Made by a program: the position numbers and the translations under genes
Shown here: in pieces, positions 43,326 through 51,370 of the stretch
Layout of the letters: every line of letters begins with the position of its first letter
Position numbering within the stretch: position 1 is the stretch's first letter
DNA from: Pseudomonadota bacterium
GTDB lineage: Bacteria; Pseudomonadota; Alphaproteobacteria; Caulobacterales; Caulobacteraceae
Direction: 5' to 3'
NCBI GenBank assembly: GCA_023451375.1
Contig: JAEXZS010000085.1
Coordinates: forward strand, 13,666 to 77,665
Length of the DNA stretch: 64,000 bases
The notes under the pieces: model-generated
Seen by the model: only the letters and a program-made list of their open reading frames with translations
Told to the model about the DNA's origin: nothing
Databases searched by the model: none

Positions 43326-43889
43326 TCAACCTTCCAGCGTCTCGACCGTCAGGTTGCCGTTTGTGTAGACGCAGACCTCGGCGGCGATCTTCATCGCCTT
43401 GCGGGCGATCTGCTCGGCGTCCAGTTCGGTCTCCTCGATCAGGGCGCGGGCGGCCGACAGGGCGAAGTTGCCGCCCGAGCCGACCGCGGCGACGCCGTGT
43501 TCCGGCTCCAGCACGTCGCCGACGCCGGTGACGGTGAAGATCGACGACCTGTCGGCCACCAGCAGCATGGCCTCCAGCCGGCGCAGGTAGCGGTCGGTGC
43601 GCCAGTCCTTGGCCAGGTCGACGCAAGCGCGCGCCAGCTGGTCCGGATACTGCTCCAGTTTCGCCTCCAGCCGCTCGATCAGAGTGAAGGCGTCGGCCGT
43701 GGCGCCGGCGAAGCCCGCAATCACCTTGCCTCCGGCAAGGGTGCGCACCTTCCGCGCCGCGCCCTTCACGATGGTGGGTCCCATCGAGACCTGGCCGTCG
43801 CCGGCGATGACGGTGCGACCGTTCTTGCGCACCGCCAGGATGGTGGTGCCGTGCCAGTCGGGGAAGGAAGGATCGGAAGCTCGGGTCAT
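43326..43889 (-). CDS. hslV: ATP-dependent protease subunit HslV
   Basis: Proteasome-like threonine peptidase of 187 residues that forms HslUV with an ATPase partner. After the propeptide MTRASDPSFPDWHG comes the processed N-terminus TTILAVRKNGRTVIAGDGQVSMG, with the catalytic Thr. GNFALSAARALIEE and the end YTNGNLTVETLEG are typical. The start is the ATG complementary to 43887-43889; the frame stays open far upstream without meaning. HslU is not next to it; downstream is hisS, upstream the BLUF genes on the other strand. Confidence 0.96.
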   Translation of the reverse strand: MTRASDPSFPDWHGTTILAVRKNGRTVIAGDGQVSMGPTIVKGAARKVRTLAGGKVIAGFAGATADAFTLIERLEAKLEQYPDQLARACVDLAKDWRTDRYLRRLEAMLLVADRSSIFTVTGVGDVLEPEHGVAAVGSGGNFALSAARALIEETELDAEQIARKAMKIAAEVCVYTNGNLTVETLEG

Positions 43890-44001
43890 GTCCAGGAAAT
43901 GGCGGTGGGACCGCCCAGGGGCAAGCCCCGTTCTCCGGACCGCCCAGCGAACAGACGGATGCGCCCAACTTCCACCACAACTTGCCGTATACCGCAGTTC
44001 G

Positions 44002-44022
44002 ATATCGCCGTAGGAGCGATAT
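44002..44022. promoter_or_regulatory. Inverted repeat between hslV and the first BLUF gene
   Basis: ATATCGC-CGTAGGA-GCGATAT, perfect 7-bp arms and a 7-bp spacer, 14 bp upstream of the first BLUF start and 113 bp upstream of hslV. A plausible repressor site. No regulator gene is adjacent. Confidence 0.4.
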
Positions 44023-44036
44023 GGGGAACAATTAAA

Positions 44037-44435
44037 TTGCTCTACCGGCTCATATTCGTGAGTAATGCTGTCGGCGACACCGGCCGCAGCGCCCAGTCGC
44101 TTGCCCAGATCCTCGGCGTGTCCGACCGCAACAACCGTCGCGACGAGCTCGGCGCGGTGCTGATGTTCTACGGAGAGGAGATCCTTCAGATCGTGGAGGG
44201 CGCGCGCGCTGACCTGGACCGGCTGCTGCGTCGCGTCGCCGCGGACCCGCGCCACGCCGATCTCCGGGTGATCGACGACCGGCCGGTGATGCAGCGGCGC
44301 TATCGCGAGCCGATGCGCCTGTGCCAGGCCGACCATCGCTGCGTGAGCGACCATTCCGGCGGACGACCTCTGCGCGACATGGACCCTGGCGAGCTGGAAC
44401 GACTGATCGGCGTTTGCAGCCTGCAAGCGGCTTGA
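44037..44435 (+). CDS. BLUF-domain protein with degenerate flavin site
   Basis: Protein of 132 residues from a TTG (44037), with GGGGA about nine bases upstream; the frame is open further upstream but has no BLUF features. The BLUF fold begins LYRLIFVSNA. In AppA numbering the photoactive Tyr21 is Phe here (LIFVSN). The Asn is kept (DRNNRRDELG) and the Gln is kept (ILQIVEG). The LTG turn reads LGA, and the Trp104 segment reads RYREPMRL, so the Trp is absent. Such a protein should bind flavin poorly or lack the normal blue-light photocycle. It is followed by an intact paralogue. Confidence 0.8.
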   Translation: MLYRLIFVSNAVGDTGRSAQSLAQILGVSDRNNRRDELGAVLMFYGEEILQIVEGARADLDRLLRRVAADPRHADLRVIDDRPVMQRRYREPMRLCQADHRCVSDHSGGRPLRDMDPGELERLIGVCSLQAA

Positions 44436-44505
44436 GAACACGCCGACGCCCCCCTAGGCTGCGCCAACGGCTCCGGTGATCGTGGCCTGAGTTCGTGAGT
44501 CGCCC

Positions 44506-44916
44506 GTGAAACTGTTCCGCATCGTCTACGTCAGCCGCGCCGCCGAGAGCGTGACGGACAACCTGATGCCGCTGATCGACATCATCGGGGTTTCGGACCG
44601 CAACAATCGCCGCGACCAGCTGACCGGCGTCCTGCTGCGCCACGGCGGCTTCTTCATCCAGGCGATCGAGGGCGCCCGCGGCGACTTGGACAGGTTGCTG
44701 ACGCGACTGCGCGAGGATCGCCGCCACGCGGACATTCGTATCCTGTCGGATCGGCCGATAGAGCAGCGCCAGTTCCCCGACTGGGCCATGGTGCGGCTGG
44801 AGGCGCCGGCGGCGACCTCGGCCTTCCTCGCCGACCACCTCCACGCGCCGGACGTCGGGATGCGGGCCGAAGCCCTGCTGGTCCAGGCGAGCCGCTCGAT
44901 GGCCGTCACGCCCTAA
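44506..44916 (+). CDS. BLUF-domain blue-light photoreceptor
   Basis: Protein of 136 residues from a GTG (44506). The key residues are all present: Tyr in FRIVYVSRA, Asn in DRNNRRDQLTGVLL, Gln in FFIQAIEGARGDLDRLL, and Trp/Met in FPDWAMVRL. RRHADIRIL is the usual second half. A short C-terminal helical extension (about 100-136) has no output domain, so it works by protein contact. It is about 43% identical by eye to the preceding gene; the two are separated by 70 bp. Confidence 0.92.
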   Translation: MKLFRIVYVSRAAESVTDNLMPLIDIIGVSDRNNRRDQLTGVLLRHGGFFIQAIEGARGDLDRLLTRLREDRRHADIRILSDRPIEQRQFPDWAMVRLEAPAATSAFLADHLHAPDVGMRAEALLVQASRSMAVTP

Positions 44917-44956
44917 GCCGACTGTCGCGCCTCGCGTCCAGACCCTACATAGGCGC

Positions 44957-45697
44957 GTGACCTTTTCCGAAGACGACGTCGAACGCTACGCCCGTCACCT
45001 GGTGCTGTCCGAGATCGGCGGACCGGGCCAGCAGGCGCTGAGGCGCGCGCGCGTGCTGATCGTGGGCGTCGGCGGCGTCGGCGCGCCTGCGGCGCTCTAT
45101 CTGGCCGCGGCGGGCGTGGGCACGCTGGGCCTGGTGGACGATGACACCGTCGCCCTGTCCAACCTGCAGCGGCAGGTGCTTTTCACGACAGCGGACATCG
45201 GCCGCCTCAAGGTCGAAACGGCGGCCGAGCGTCTGGCGCCCCTCAATCCCGGCGTGGCGCTCGAGACCTTTCCGCGCCGCCTGACCCTTCGGGATGCCGC
45301 CGATCTCGTCCGCGGCTTCGACATCGTGCTGGACGGGACCGACGACTTCGCGACCCGCCAAGCCGTCAACGCGGCCTGTGTCGCGGCCGGCAAGCCGCTG
45401 GTTTCCGGCGCCCTGGGTCGGTGGGAGGGCCAGGTGGGCGTGTTCACCGGCCGCCCCTGCTATCAATGTCTGGTGTCGGAGGCGCCGCCCGACGCCGAAA
45501 CCTGCGCTCGCGTCGGCGTGGTCGGCGCCCTTGCCGGCGTGATCGGCTCGATGGCGGCGCTGGAGGCGATCAAGTGGATCGTCGGCGCGGGCGAGCCCTT
45601 GCGAGGCCGCTTGCTGCTGTATGACGGGCTCAGGGGGCTGGCCCGGACAGTGCGGATCGCGGCTGATCCGGCCTGCGCCGTGTGCGGCGAGCGCTGA
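44957..45697 (+). CDS. MoeB/ThiF-family adenylyltransferase
   Basis: E1-like enzyme of 246 residues from a GTG (44957). It adenylates the C-terminus of a sulfur carrier such as MoaD or ThiS. ATP-binding: VLIVGVGGVGAPAALYLAAAGVG; the Arg finger SNLQRQVLF; DGTDDFATRQAVN; Zn ligands CYQC and CAVC. There is no rhodanese domain. No moaD/moaE or thiS is nearby, so assignment to MoeB rather than ThiF is not certain. Confidence 0.9.
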   Translation: MTFSEDDVERYARHLVLSEIGGPGQQALRRARVLIVGVGGVGAPAALYLAAAGVGTLGLVDDDTVALSNLQRQVLFTTADIGRLKVETAAERLAPLNPGVALETFPRRLTLRDAADLVRGFDIVLDGTDDFATRQAVNAACVAAGKPLVSGALGRWEGQVGVFTGRPCYQCLVSEAPPDAETCARVGVVGALAGVIGSMAALEAIKWIVGAGEPLRGRLLLYDGLRGLARTVRIAADPACAVCGER

Positions 45698-45701
45698 GCG
45701 G

Positions 45702-46121
45702 TCAGTCCGCGTCCTCGATCGCGTGGATGTCGTCGTCGGACAGACCGAGGTGGTGGCCGATCTCATGGATAAGGACGTGCGCAATGATCTCGGCCAGACC
45801 CACGTCGCCGCGCTCGCACCATTCATCGAGAATCGGTCGGCGATAGAGGAAGATGCGCGACGGCTCGGCGGCCGGCCCGAGACTGTCCCGCCGGCCGATG
45901 TCGACGCCATGATAGAGGCCGGTCAGTTCGAACGGATCCTCGATCTCCATCTCGGCCAGGGTGTCCTCGTCCGCGAAGTCGTCAATGCGGAAGACGACTT
46001 CGCCCGCCGCCAGCCGGAACGCCTCCGGCAGGGCGTCGAAGGCGTCGCGCGCCAGTCGTGCGAAATCGTCGAGGGAAGGGGCGGCCTGGTCGGCCCAGAC
46101 CGGCGGCGCTTGATCGTGCAT
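45702..46121 (-). CDS. Minimal zincin-like metallopeptidase family protein
   Basis: Protein of 139 residues. The Zn site is AHVLIHEIGHHLGLSDDDIHAIE near the C-terminus: HExxHxxGxxD, with the Asp as third ligand. The N-terminal half is acidic (IDDFADEDTLAEMEIEDPFELTGLY), as in the family formerly called DUF1025 (MMP-like). Substrates are unknown. It converges on the moeB-like gene with 4 bp between the stops. Confidence 0.9.
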   Translation of the reverse strand: MHDQAPPVWADQAAPSLDDFARLARDAFDALPEAFRLAAGEVVFRIDDFADEDTLAEMEIEDPFELTGLYHGVDIGRRDSLGPAAEPSRIFLYRRPILDEWCERGDVGLAEIIAHVLIHEIGHHLGLSDDDIHAIEDAD

Positions 46122-46265
46122 GCCCTTCCCCTAGCAGGGCGGATCGGCGGCGCCATCGGCCAAATCGACGCTGTCTGGCCGCCGTGTTCGAGGAGGCCGT
46201 TTTTTCCTCGGCTTGAGGTATGGTGAACGCGCGAATCGGGGCGCGGCCCCGCCTCAGGAAGGAAC

Positions 46266-48608
46266 ATGGCCGAGGCCGACATCGCCTATGCAGCCACAGC
46301 GGGCGCGGCGGGGCTGGCGCTGGCGGTCAGCGCCTGGGCCTGGCGCCTGCGCGCGCGGCTGGAGGCGCGGACGCTGGAGGCGGAGGCGGGTCGCGCCGCG
46401 CTCCTGGCCGCTTCGGGCCGACAGGCGGCCCTGATGCAGGCCTTCGACGACATCAACCTGGCGCTTGGTCCGGACGGTCGTCCCGACGGGGAGCCGATCG
46501 GCCCGGCCGAGCTGATCGCGCGCCTGGCGCCGGGCGTGGAGAATCAGGCCGACGCCCTGCTGGCGCGGCTGGCGCCGATGCACGGCGCCGCCATCACCGC
46601 CCTGGTCGAGGAAGGCCGGCCGTTCGAGGGTCTGGCGATCTATCAAGAGAGCGGGCGCGACGACGCCGAACCCTGGCGGGTGGAAGGCCGAGTGTCGGGC
46701 GGCCTGGCGTGGCTGCGGCTGTCGCCGGCCTCCAGCGTCACCCTGACCGGCGCGGAGGCGGTGGAAAGCGGCCTGGCCATGCTGGCCGACGCCTCTCCGA
46801 CCCCGACCTGGGTCGCGGACGGGGCGGGCGTCCTGGCCTGGGCCAACCGGGCATTCCTGGACGAGATCGGCGTCGAGACGGTGGAGGAGGCGCGCGAGCG
46901 GCAACTGGGCTTCGACCGGGGCGCTGACGCCCTTGTCGCCGAGGCGAGACGGCTGGGAACACGGCAGGAGGGCTTCCGCTGGACCACCGGCGGCGACCGG
47001 CGGCGCGCCTGGCGCATCATCGCCGAACCCGCCGGCGGCGGGGCCGTGACAGCTTTCGCCATCGAGGTGACCGAGGCCGAGGAGACGCGCGACACCCTGC
47101 GCCGCCACGTCGAGGCGCATGACGAGACGCTGAACCACTTGGCTGACGCCGTGGCCATCTTCGGACCGGCCAAGCGGCTGGCCTTCCACAACACCGCCTT
47201 CCGCACCCTGTTCGACCTGGATCCCGCCTGGCTGGACGAGCGGCCGACCCACGCCGAGCTGCTGGATCACCTGCGCCAGCGCCGCCGCCTGCCGGAGGTC
47301 GTCGACTACGCGGGCTGGAAGGCGCACGAGCTGGACTTCTACGGCGCCTCGGAGGCCGCGCCCGACGACAGCTGGTCGCTGCCGGACGGCCGCACCTTGC
47401 GCGTGGTCCGCCAGCCTCACCCGCTGGGCGGCATCCTGCTGATCTTCTCCGACATCACCGGCGAACTGCAGTTGCGCAGCCGCTTCAACGCCCAGCTTCA
47501 GGTGCAGCGCGCCACCCTGGACAAGCTGAACGACGCCGTGGCCGTGTTCGGCTCCGACGGCCGCATACGGCTGCACAACGAGGCGTTCGAGCGGTTCTGG
47601 AGGCTGAGCGGGGATCAGATCGCCGCCGCCGCCGATTTCGACGCCCTGGCGGAACTGTGTAAGGCCGTACTGTCCGATCCCGCGCTGTGGCTGGGCCTCA
47701 AGGCGCGGGTCGCCGATCCGGATCCGGAAAGCCGCATCGCGATATCCGGAGAGGGCCGCATGGCCGACGACCGGATCGCCGCCTGGCAGACGCGGCCGCT
47801 GCCCGACGGCGCCACCCTCGTCGCCTTCTCCGACGTCACCGCCCGACGCGAACTGGAGCAGGCCCTGGTGCAGCGCGAACAGGCCCTCGCCGAAAGCCAG
47901 GCGCTGAAGCGCGAATTCGTCGGCAGCGTCTCCTATGAGCTGCGCACCCCGCTGACCACCATCGTCGGCTATTCAGAGCTGCTGGAGGTGTCCGGCGAAC
48001 TGCCCGAGCGTGTGCGTCAGCATGCCGGCGCCATACGCATCGCCGCCAGCCAGCTGGCGCGCTCGATCGACGACGTGCTCGACATGGCCCAGATCGACGC
48101 CGGCGAGATGGAGCTGTCGCTGGGCGACGTGCGTATCCGCGATCTGCTGGACCAGGCCGCCGCCGCCGTGCGGCCCAAGGTGGAAGGACGCGGCGCGACA
48201 CTGACCGTCGTCTACCCGCCGGACCTGCGACCGATACGCGCCGACGCCCACCGCGTCAGCCAGGCCCTGCATCACCTGCTGGAGAACGCGGCGCGGTCGG
48301 TGTCGGAAGGCGGCGCGGTCGTGCTCAAGGCCGAAACAGGCCCGGCGGAGGTGCGGCTGACGGTGTCGGACACGGGGCGAGGCATCCCCTATCACCTTCA
48401 GGCCCACGTCTTCGACCGCTTCGTGCGGCGCGAGCGCGGCGGGCCAGGCGTCGGCCTGGCGCTGGTCAAGGCGCTGGTCGAGCTGCACGGCGGCTGGGCC
48501 GAGGTCGAGAGCGAGCCCGGCAAGGGCGCGGCCTTCATTCTGCACCTGCCGCTGGGCGCCGCCATCCGCGCCGCGCCGCCGGAACTGCAGCTGGAAGACG
48601 GCGTCTAG
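46266..48608 (+). CDS. divL: Cell-cycle pseudo-histidine kinase DivL
   Basis: Protein of 780 residues with an N-terminal membrane helix (about 8-26), PAS-like sensor segments (about 170-520) and a histidine-kinase core. The H-box is FVGSVSYELRTPLTTIVGYSEL, with Tyr557 where kinases have His (codon TAT at 47934-47936). The HATPase domain has HHLLENAARSV, SDTGRGIPYHLQAHVFDRF and GPGVGLALVKALVELHGG. In Caulobacter the corresponding tyrosine is Tyr550, and DivL binds DivK-P and modulates CckA at the cell pole. SD AGGAAGGA. Convergent with the next gene, sharing CTAG. Confidence 0.93.
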   Translation: MAEADIAYAATAGAAGLALAVSAWAWRLRARLEARTLEAEAGRAALLAASGRQAALMQAFDDINLALGPDGRPDGEPIGPAELIARLAPGVENQADALLARLAPMHGAAITALVEEGRPFEGLAIYQESGRDDAEPWRVEGRVSGGLAWLRLSPASSVTLTGAEAVESGLAMLADASPTPTWVADGAGVLAWANRAFLDEIGVETVEEARERQLGFDRGADALVAEARRLGTRQEGFRWTTGGDRRRAWRIIAEPAGGGAVTAFAIEVTEAEETRDTLRRHVEAHDETLNHLADAVAIFGPAKRLAFHNTAFRTLFDLDPAWLDERPTHAELLDHLRQRRRLPEVVDYAGWKAHELDFYGASEAAPDDSWSLPDGRTLRVVRQPHPLGGILLIFSDITGELQLRSRFNAQLQVQRATLDKLNDAVAVFGSDGRIRLHNEAFERFWRLSGDQIAAAADFDALAELCKAVLSDPALWLGLKARVADPDPESRIAISGEGRMADDRIAAWQTRPLPDGATLVAFSDVTARRELEQALVQREQALAESQALKREFVGSVSYELRTPLTTIVGYSELLEVSGELPERVRQHAGAIRIAASQLARSIDDVLDMAQIDAGEMELSLGDVRIRDLLDQAAAAVRPKVEGRGATLTVVYPPDLRPIRADAHRVSQALHHLLENAARSVSEGGAVVLKAETGPAEVRLTVSDTGRGIPYHLQAHVFDRFVRRERGGPGVGLALVKALVELHGGWAEVESEPGKGAAFILHLPLGAAIRAAPPELQLEDGV

Positions 48609-49189
48609 GGTTCGATCACCGTCAGTTCCGGCCAGCGGCCGCGCGCGTTCTCGATCGTGCGGGTCCATCCCTTGGCCAGCGGCCGGTTTGGATTGGGCCG
48701 GATGGCCATGGCGAAGACGTCTTCCAGCCCGAAGGGCGCGGCGACAGTGATCTCGTCATCCGCTTCCAGCCGAATTCCGACGGCGAAGGCCGGGGCCACG
48801 AACCGAGACAGCGCCGCGTCCGTCGACGCCAGGGGCGTGTAGGACTCGCCGAACCGGTTCTCGAACCACAGGTGGACGCGGGCCTGGTTGCGCACCTCGA
48901 CCCGGCTGCGGAACGGCTCGTCGAAGGCGGCGGCGACGCGCTTGATGACCCGGTCCTCCGCCTCGTAGGTCAAGTCCGAGGCGTCGAAGTAGGCCAAGTC
49001 GTAGTCCTTGACGCCGTAACCCGCCGGCCGGCCGGTCTGCGCGTTCCAGACGGCCTGATATACCGCCCCCGACACGAGGCGCCAGTCAGTCAGGTTCAGG
49101 CCGCGCACGACCCGCAGCACGTGCATCAGCCCCGGCTCAGCGCGGACGATGGTCGCCAGGCGCCCGGTCAGGAGGGTCGAATCGCTCAT
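48605..49189 (-). CDS. Nucleotidyltransferase family protein (DUF925-like)
   Basis: Protein of 194 residues from MSDSTLLTGRLATIVRAEP; 19 more open codons upstream are not protein-like. Motifs are SGAVYQAVWNAQTGRPAGYGVKDYDLAYFD, with a DxD-like metal site, and ARVHLWFENRFGESYTPLAST. This is the NTP-transferase (DUF925) family, which has no known substrate. It converges on divL with a shared CTAG. Confidence 0.85.
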   Translation of the reverse strand: MSDSTLLTGRLATIVRAEPGLMHVLRVVRGLNLTDWRLVSGAVYQAVWNAQTGRPAGYGVKDYDLAYFDASDLTYEAEDRVIKRVAAAFDEPFRSRVEVRNQARVHLWFENRFGESYTPLASTDAALSRFVAPAFAVGIRLEADDEITVAAPFGLEDVFAMAIRPNPNRPLAKGWTRTIENARGRWPELTVIEP

Positions 49190-49258
49190 GCGACCTGATA
49201 GCCCTCGAGAGCGTTCTTCGAAAAGCCGGGTCTTCGGCGGCAGCACGAGGAGGCGAGC

Positions 49259-49732
49259 ATGGACAAGGTTTCGACCTGGCTATGGTGCGACGGAACGGCC
49301 GAGGCGATGGCCGCCTTCTACACCGAACTGATCCCCGACAGCCGCATCGTCGAGATCGTCCGTTCGCCCGTCGACTACCCCAGCGGCAAGGCCGGCGACG
49401 TGCTGACGGTCGAGTTCGAGCTGGCGGGGCGGACCTTCGTCGGCCTGAACGGCGGGCCGGACTTCAAATATTCCGAGGCGATCTCGCTGCAGATCGAATG
49501 CGAGGGCCAGGCGGAGGTCGATCGCTACTGGGCGGCCCTGTCGGCCCATCCGGAGAATGAGCAGTGCGGCTGGGTCAAGGATCGCTTCGGCCTTTCCTGG
49601 CAGATCGTGCCGAAGCGGATGAATGAGCTTCTGGCCGATCCTGACCGCGCCAAGGCCGCGCGCGCCATGGCCGCGATGATGACGATGAAGAAGTTGGACA
49701 TCGCCGCGCTGGAGGCGGCGGCGGGCGCCTAG
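49259..49732 (+). CDS. VOC-family protein, 3-demethylubiquinone-methyltransferase-like (PhnB type)
   Basis: Protein of 157 residues with the paired beta-alpha-beta-beta-beta modules of the glyoxalase/VOC fold: MDKVSTWLWCDGTAEAMAAFYTELIP, AISLQIECEGQAEVDRYWAAL and CGWVKDRFGLSWQIVPKRM. This subfamily lacks a confirmed enzymatic activity. A Met/Ala-rich helix (AARAMAAMMTMKKLD) ends it. It converges on thiD and shares its stop bases (CTAG 49729-49732). Confidence 0.9.
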   Translation: MDKVSTWLWCDGTAEAMAAFYTELIPDSRIVEIVRSPVDYPSGKAGDVLTVEFELAGRTFVGLNGGPDFKYSEAISLQIECEGQAEVDRYWAALSAHPENEQCGWVKDRFGLSWQIVPKRMNELLADPDRAKAARAMAAMMTMKKLDIAALEAAAGA

Positions 49733-50565
49733 CCCCTGACCGGCCAAGCGTGATCCAGGGGGCCGTGGCCGCCGCCCAGGCCGGGGGCCCGGCGGATGGC
49801 CTCGCCGACATAGGCCCAGGCCTCGGCTACGGCGACCTCAAGCGGCCGGCCCAGCGCCAGTCCGGCCGCACACGCGCTGGCCAGGGTGCAGCCGGTGCCG
49901 TGGGTGTGGCGGGTGTCAATCCTCTGGGCCTCCAGCACCGTCTCACCCTCGGTGGTCATCAGCAGATCGATGACGGTGGAGCCGGGCACATGTCCGCCCT
50001 TCATCAGCACCGCCTGGGCGCCGAGCATCAGAAGGGCCTCGCCTGCACGGCGCTGTCCGTCGATGTCACGGACGGCGAAGCCCGTCAGGCTCTCCGCCTC
50101 GGGCGCATTGGGGGTCAACAGGGCGGCCCGGGGGATCATCAGGGCCTTCACCGCCTCGACCGCCGCGTCGGCCAGCAAGGCGGCGCCGCCCTTGGCGATC
50201 ATGACGGGGTCCACGACGGCGGGGGCGCCGGCCCGGTCCAGCAGGGCAGCGACCGTCTCGACCACCTCGACCGAGCCCAGCATGCCGGTCTTGACGGCGT
50301 CGGTCCCGATGTCATCCAGCACCGCCTTCGCCTGAGCGGCGATCAGGTCCAGCGGCAGCGGGTGCACGCCATGGACGCCCAGGGTGTTCTGCACGGTGAT
50401 GGCGGTGATCGCCGTCGCGGCGTGGCCGCCCATCATGGTCACGGCCTTGATGTCAGCCTGGATTCCCGCGCCCCCGCCGGAATCGGATCCCGCCAGGATC
50501 AGCACCCGGCCCAGGTTTCCCGCGCTACCGCCCGTGCGGCGGGCGTCTGCTTGAGCCAAGCTCAT
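49729..50565 (-). CDS. thiD: Hydroxymethylpyrimidine/phosphomethylpyrimidine kinase
   Basis: Thiamine-synthesis kinase of 278 residues making HMP-PP. Motifs are AGSDSGGGAGIQADIKAVTMMGGHAATAITAITVQNT and GTDAVKTGMLGS, then TPNAPEAESLTG, with the catalytic anion hole GTGCTLASACAAGLALG. The start MSLAQADARRTGG shares one base with the stop of the upstream Gdx gene (TGATG), so translation may be coupled. The product serves thiamine pyrophosphate supply. Confidence 0.95.
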   Translation of the reverse strand: MSLAQADARRTGGSAGNLGRVLILAGSDSGGGAGIQADIKAVTMMGGHAATAITAITVQNTLGVHGVHPLPLDLIAAQAKAVLDDIGTDAVKTGMLGSVEVVETVAALLDRAGAPAVVDPVMIAKGGAALLADAAVEAVKALMIPRAALLTPNAPEAESLTGFAVRDIDGQRRAGEALLMLGAQAVLMKGGHVPGSTVIDLLMTTEGETVLEAQRIDTRHTHGTGCTLASACAAGLALGRPLEVAVAEAWAYVGEAIRRAPGLGGGHGPLDHAWPVRG

Positions 50566-50906
50566 CAGTGCGCCCCAGAGAACAGCTTCAGCCCGACGAT
50601 GCCGGAGACGATCAGCAGGATGCAGACCGCCCGCACCGCCGTCGCCGGCTCGCCGTAGACGGCCACGCCGACCAGGGCCGCGCCGACCGCGCCGATGCCG
50701 GTCCAGACGGCATAGGCGGTGCCGATCGGCAGCTTCTGCGTGGCCACCCACAGCAGGACCATGCTGCCGGCCAGGGCCACCAGCACGCCGAGCGACGTCA
50801 GCGGCCGCTGCACCCCTACGTTCTTCAAGCCGGAGGCCCAAAGCACTTCCAGCAGACCGGCGACGACCAGCGTCAGCCACGGATTGATCGACATTATCCA
50901 GGACAT
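50565..50906 (-). CDS. SMR-family guanidinium exporter (Gdx/SugE)
   Basis: Small multidrug-resistance-type protein with four helices, about 113 residues from MSWIMSINPWLTLVVAGLLEV (start uncertain; 50894 or 50957 are possible). The membrane-embedded Glu is in GLLEVLWASGLKNV, and KLPIGTAYAVWTGIGAVGAALVG is the SugE signature. This subtype exports guanidinium ion in other bacteria. It overlaps thiD by one base. I saw no guanidine riboswitch upstream. Confidence 0.9.
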   Translation of the reverse strand: MSWIMSINPWLTLVVAGLLEVLWASGLKNVGVQRPLTSLGVLVALAGSMVLLWVATQKLPIGTAYAVWTGIGAVGAALVGVAVYGEPATAVRAVCILLIVSGIVGLKLFSGAH

Positions 50907-51020
50907 AGCCGCCAGATGGGCCAAGCCGTCGCTCAGGGCAAGCTGGGGACGGCTCATCGGCGCCGAGTCAGTTCGGGCGAGGAGATCAGCGAGTCGCTTG
51001 CACCGACTTCCGCCACTTTC

Positions 51021-51062
51021 ATATAGCCAAATGGCTATATTGCTAGTAAGGCATATATATGC
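51021..51062 (+). promoter_or_regulatory. ArsR operator and promoter region
   Basis: ATATAGCC-AAAT-GGCTATAT (51021-51040), a perfect 8-bp inverted repeat 18 bp before the arsR ATG. Immediately downstream is a 12-bp palindrome GCATATATATGC (51051-51062) across the start codon. The position and AT-rich symmetric form fit an ArsR-family dimer site that autorepresses the operon. Confidence 0.65.
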
Positions 51063-51370
51063 ACGCCGCTCTGCAAGCTCTGGCCGAACCCCATCGGATG
51101 ACCATCCTCTCCATGCTCGCCGAGCGCGAACGGCCGGCCGGCGATTTCGTCGACGCCCTGCCGGTCAGCCAGCCCACCGTGTCCAAGCACCTGTCGGTGC
51201 TGCGCGAAGCGGGGCTGGTGGCGGTGCGCAAGGACGCCAATCGGCGGCTCTACAGCCTGAACCCCGCGCCGCTGGCCGAACTGGACGCCTGGCTGGGCCG
51301 GTACCGTCGCTTCTGGACCGACCGCCTCGACGCGCTCGAGGCTCATCTCGACAAGGAGTTCCCGAAATGA
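51059..51370 (+). CDS. ArsR-family winged-helix repressor
   Basis: Protein of 103 residues. The HTH is RPAGDFVDALPVSQPTVSKHLSVLREAGLVAVRKDANRRLYSL. There are no metal-site cysteines, as expected for the non-metal ArsR proteins that sit before SRPBCC genes. It starts the operon arsR-SRPBCC-SRPBCC-remnant-VOC, in which every junction is an ATGA or GTGA overlap. It probably autoregulates. Confidence 0.93.
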   Translation: MHAALQALAEPHRMTILSMLAERERPAGDFVDALPVSQPTVSKHLSVLREAGLVAVRKDANRRLYSLNPAPLAELDAWLGRYRRFWTDRLDALEAHLDKEFPK

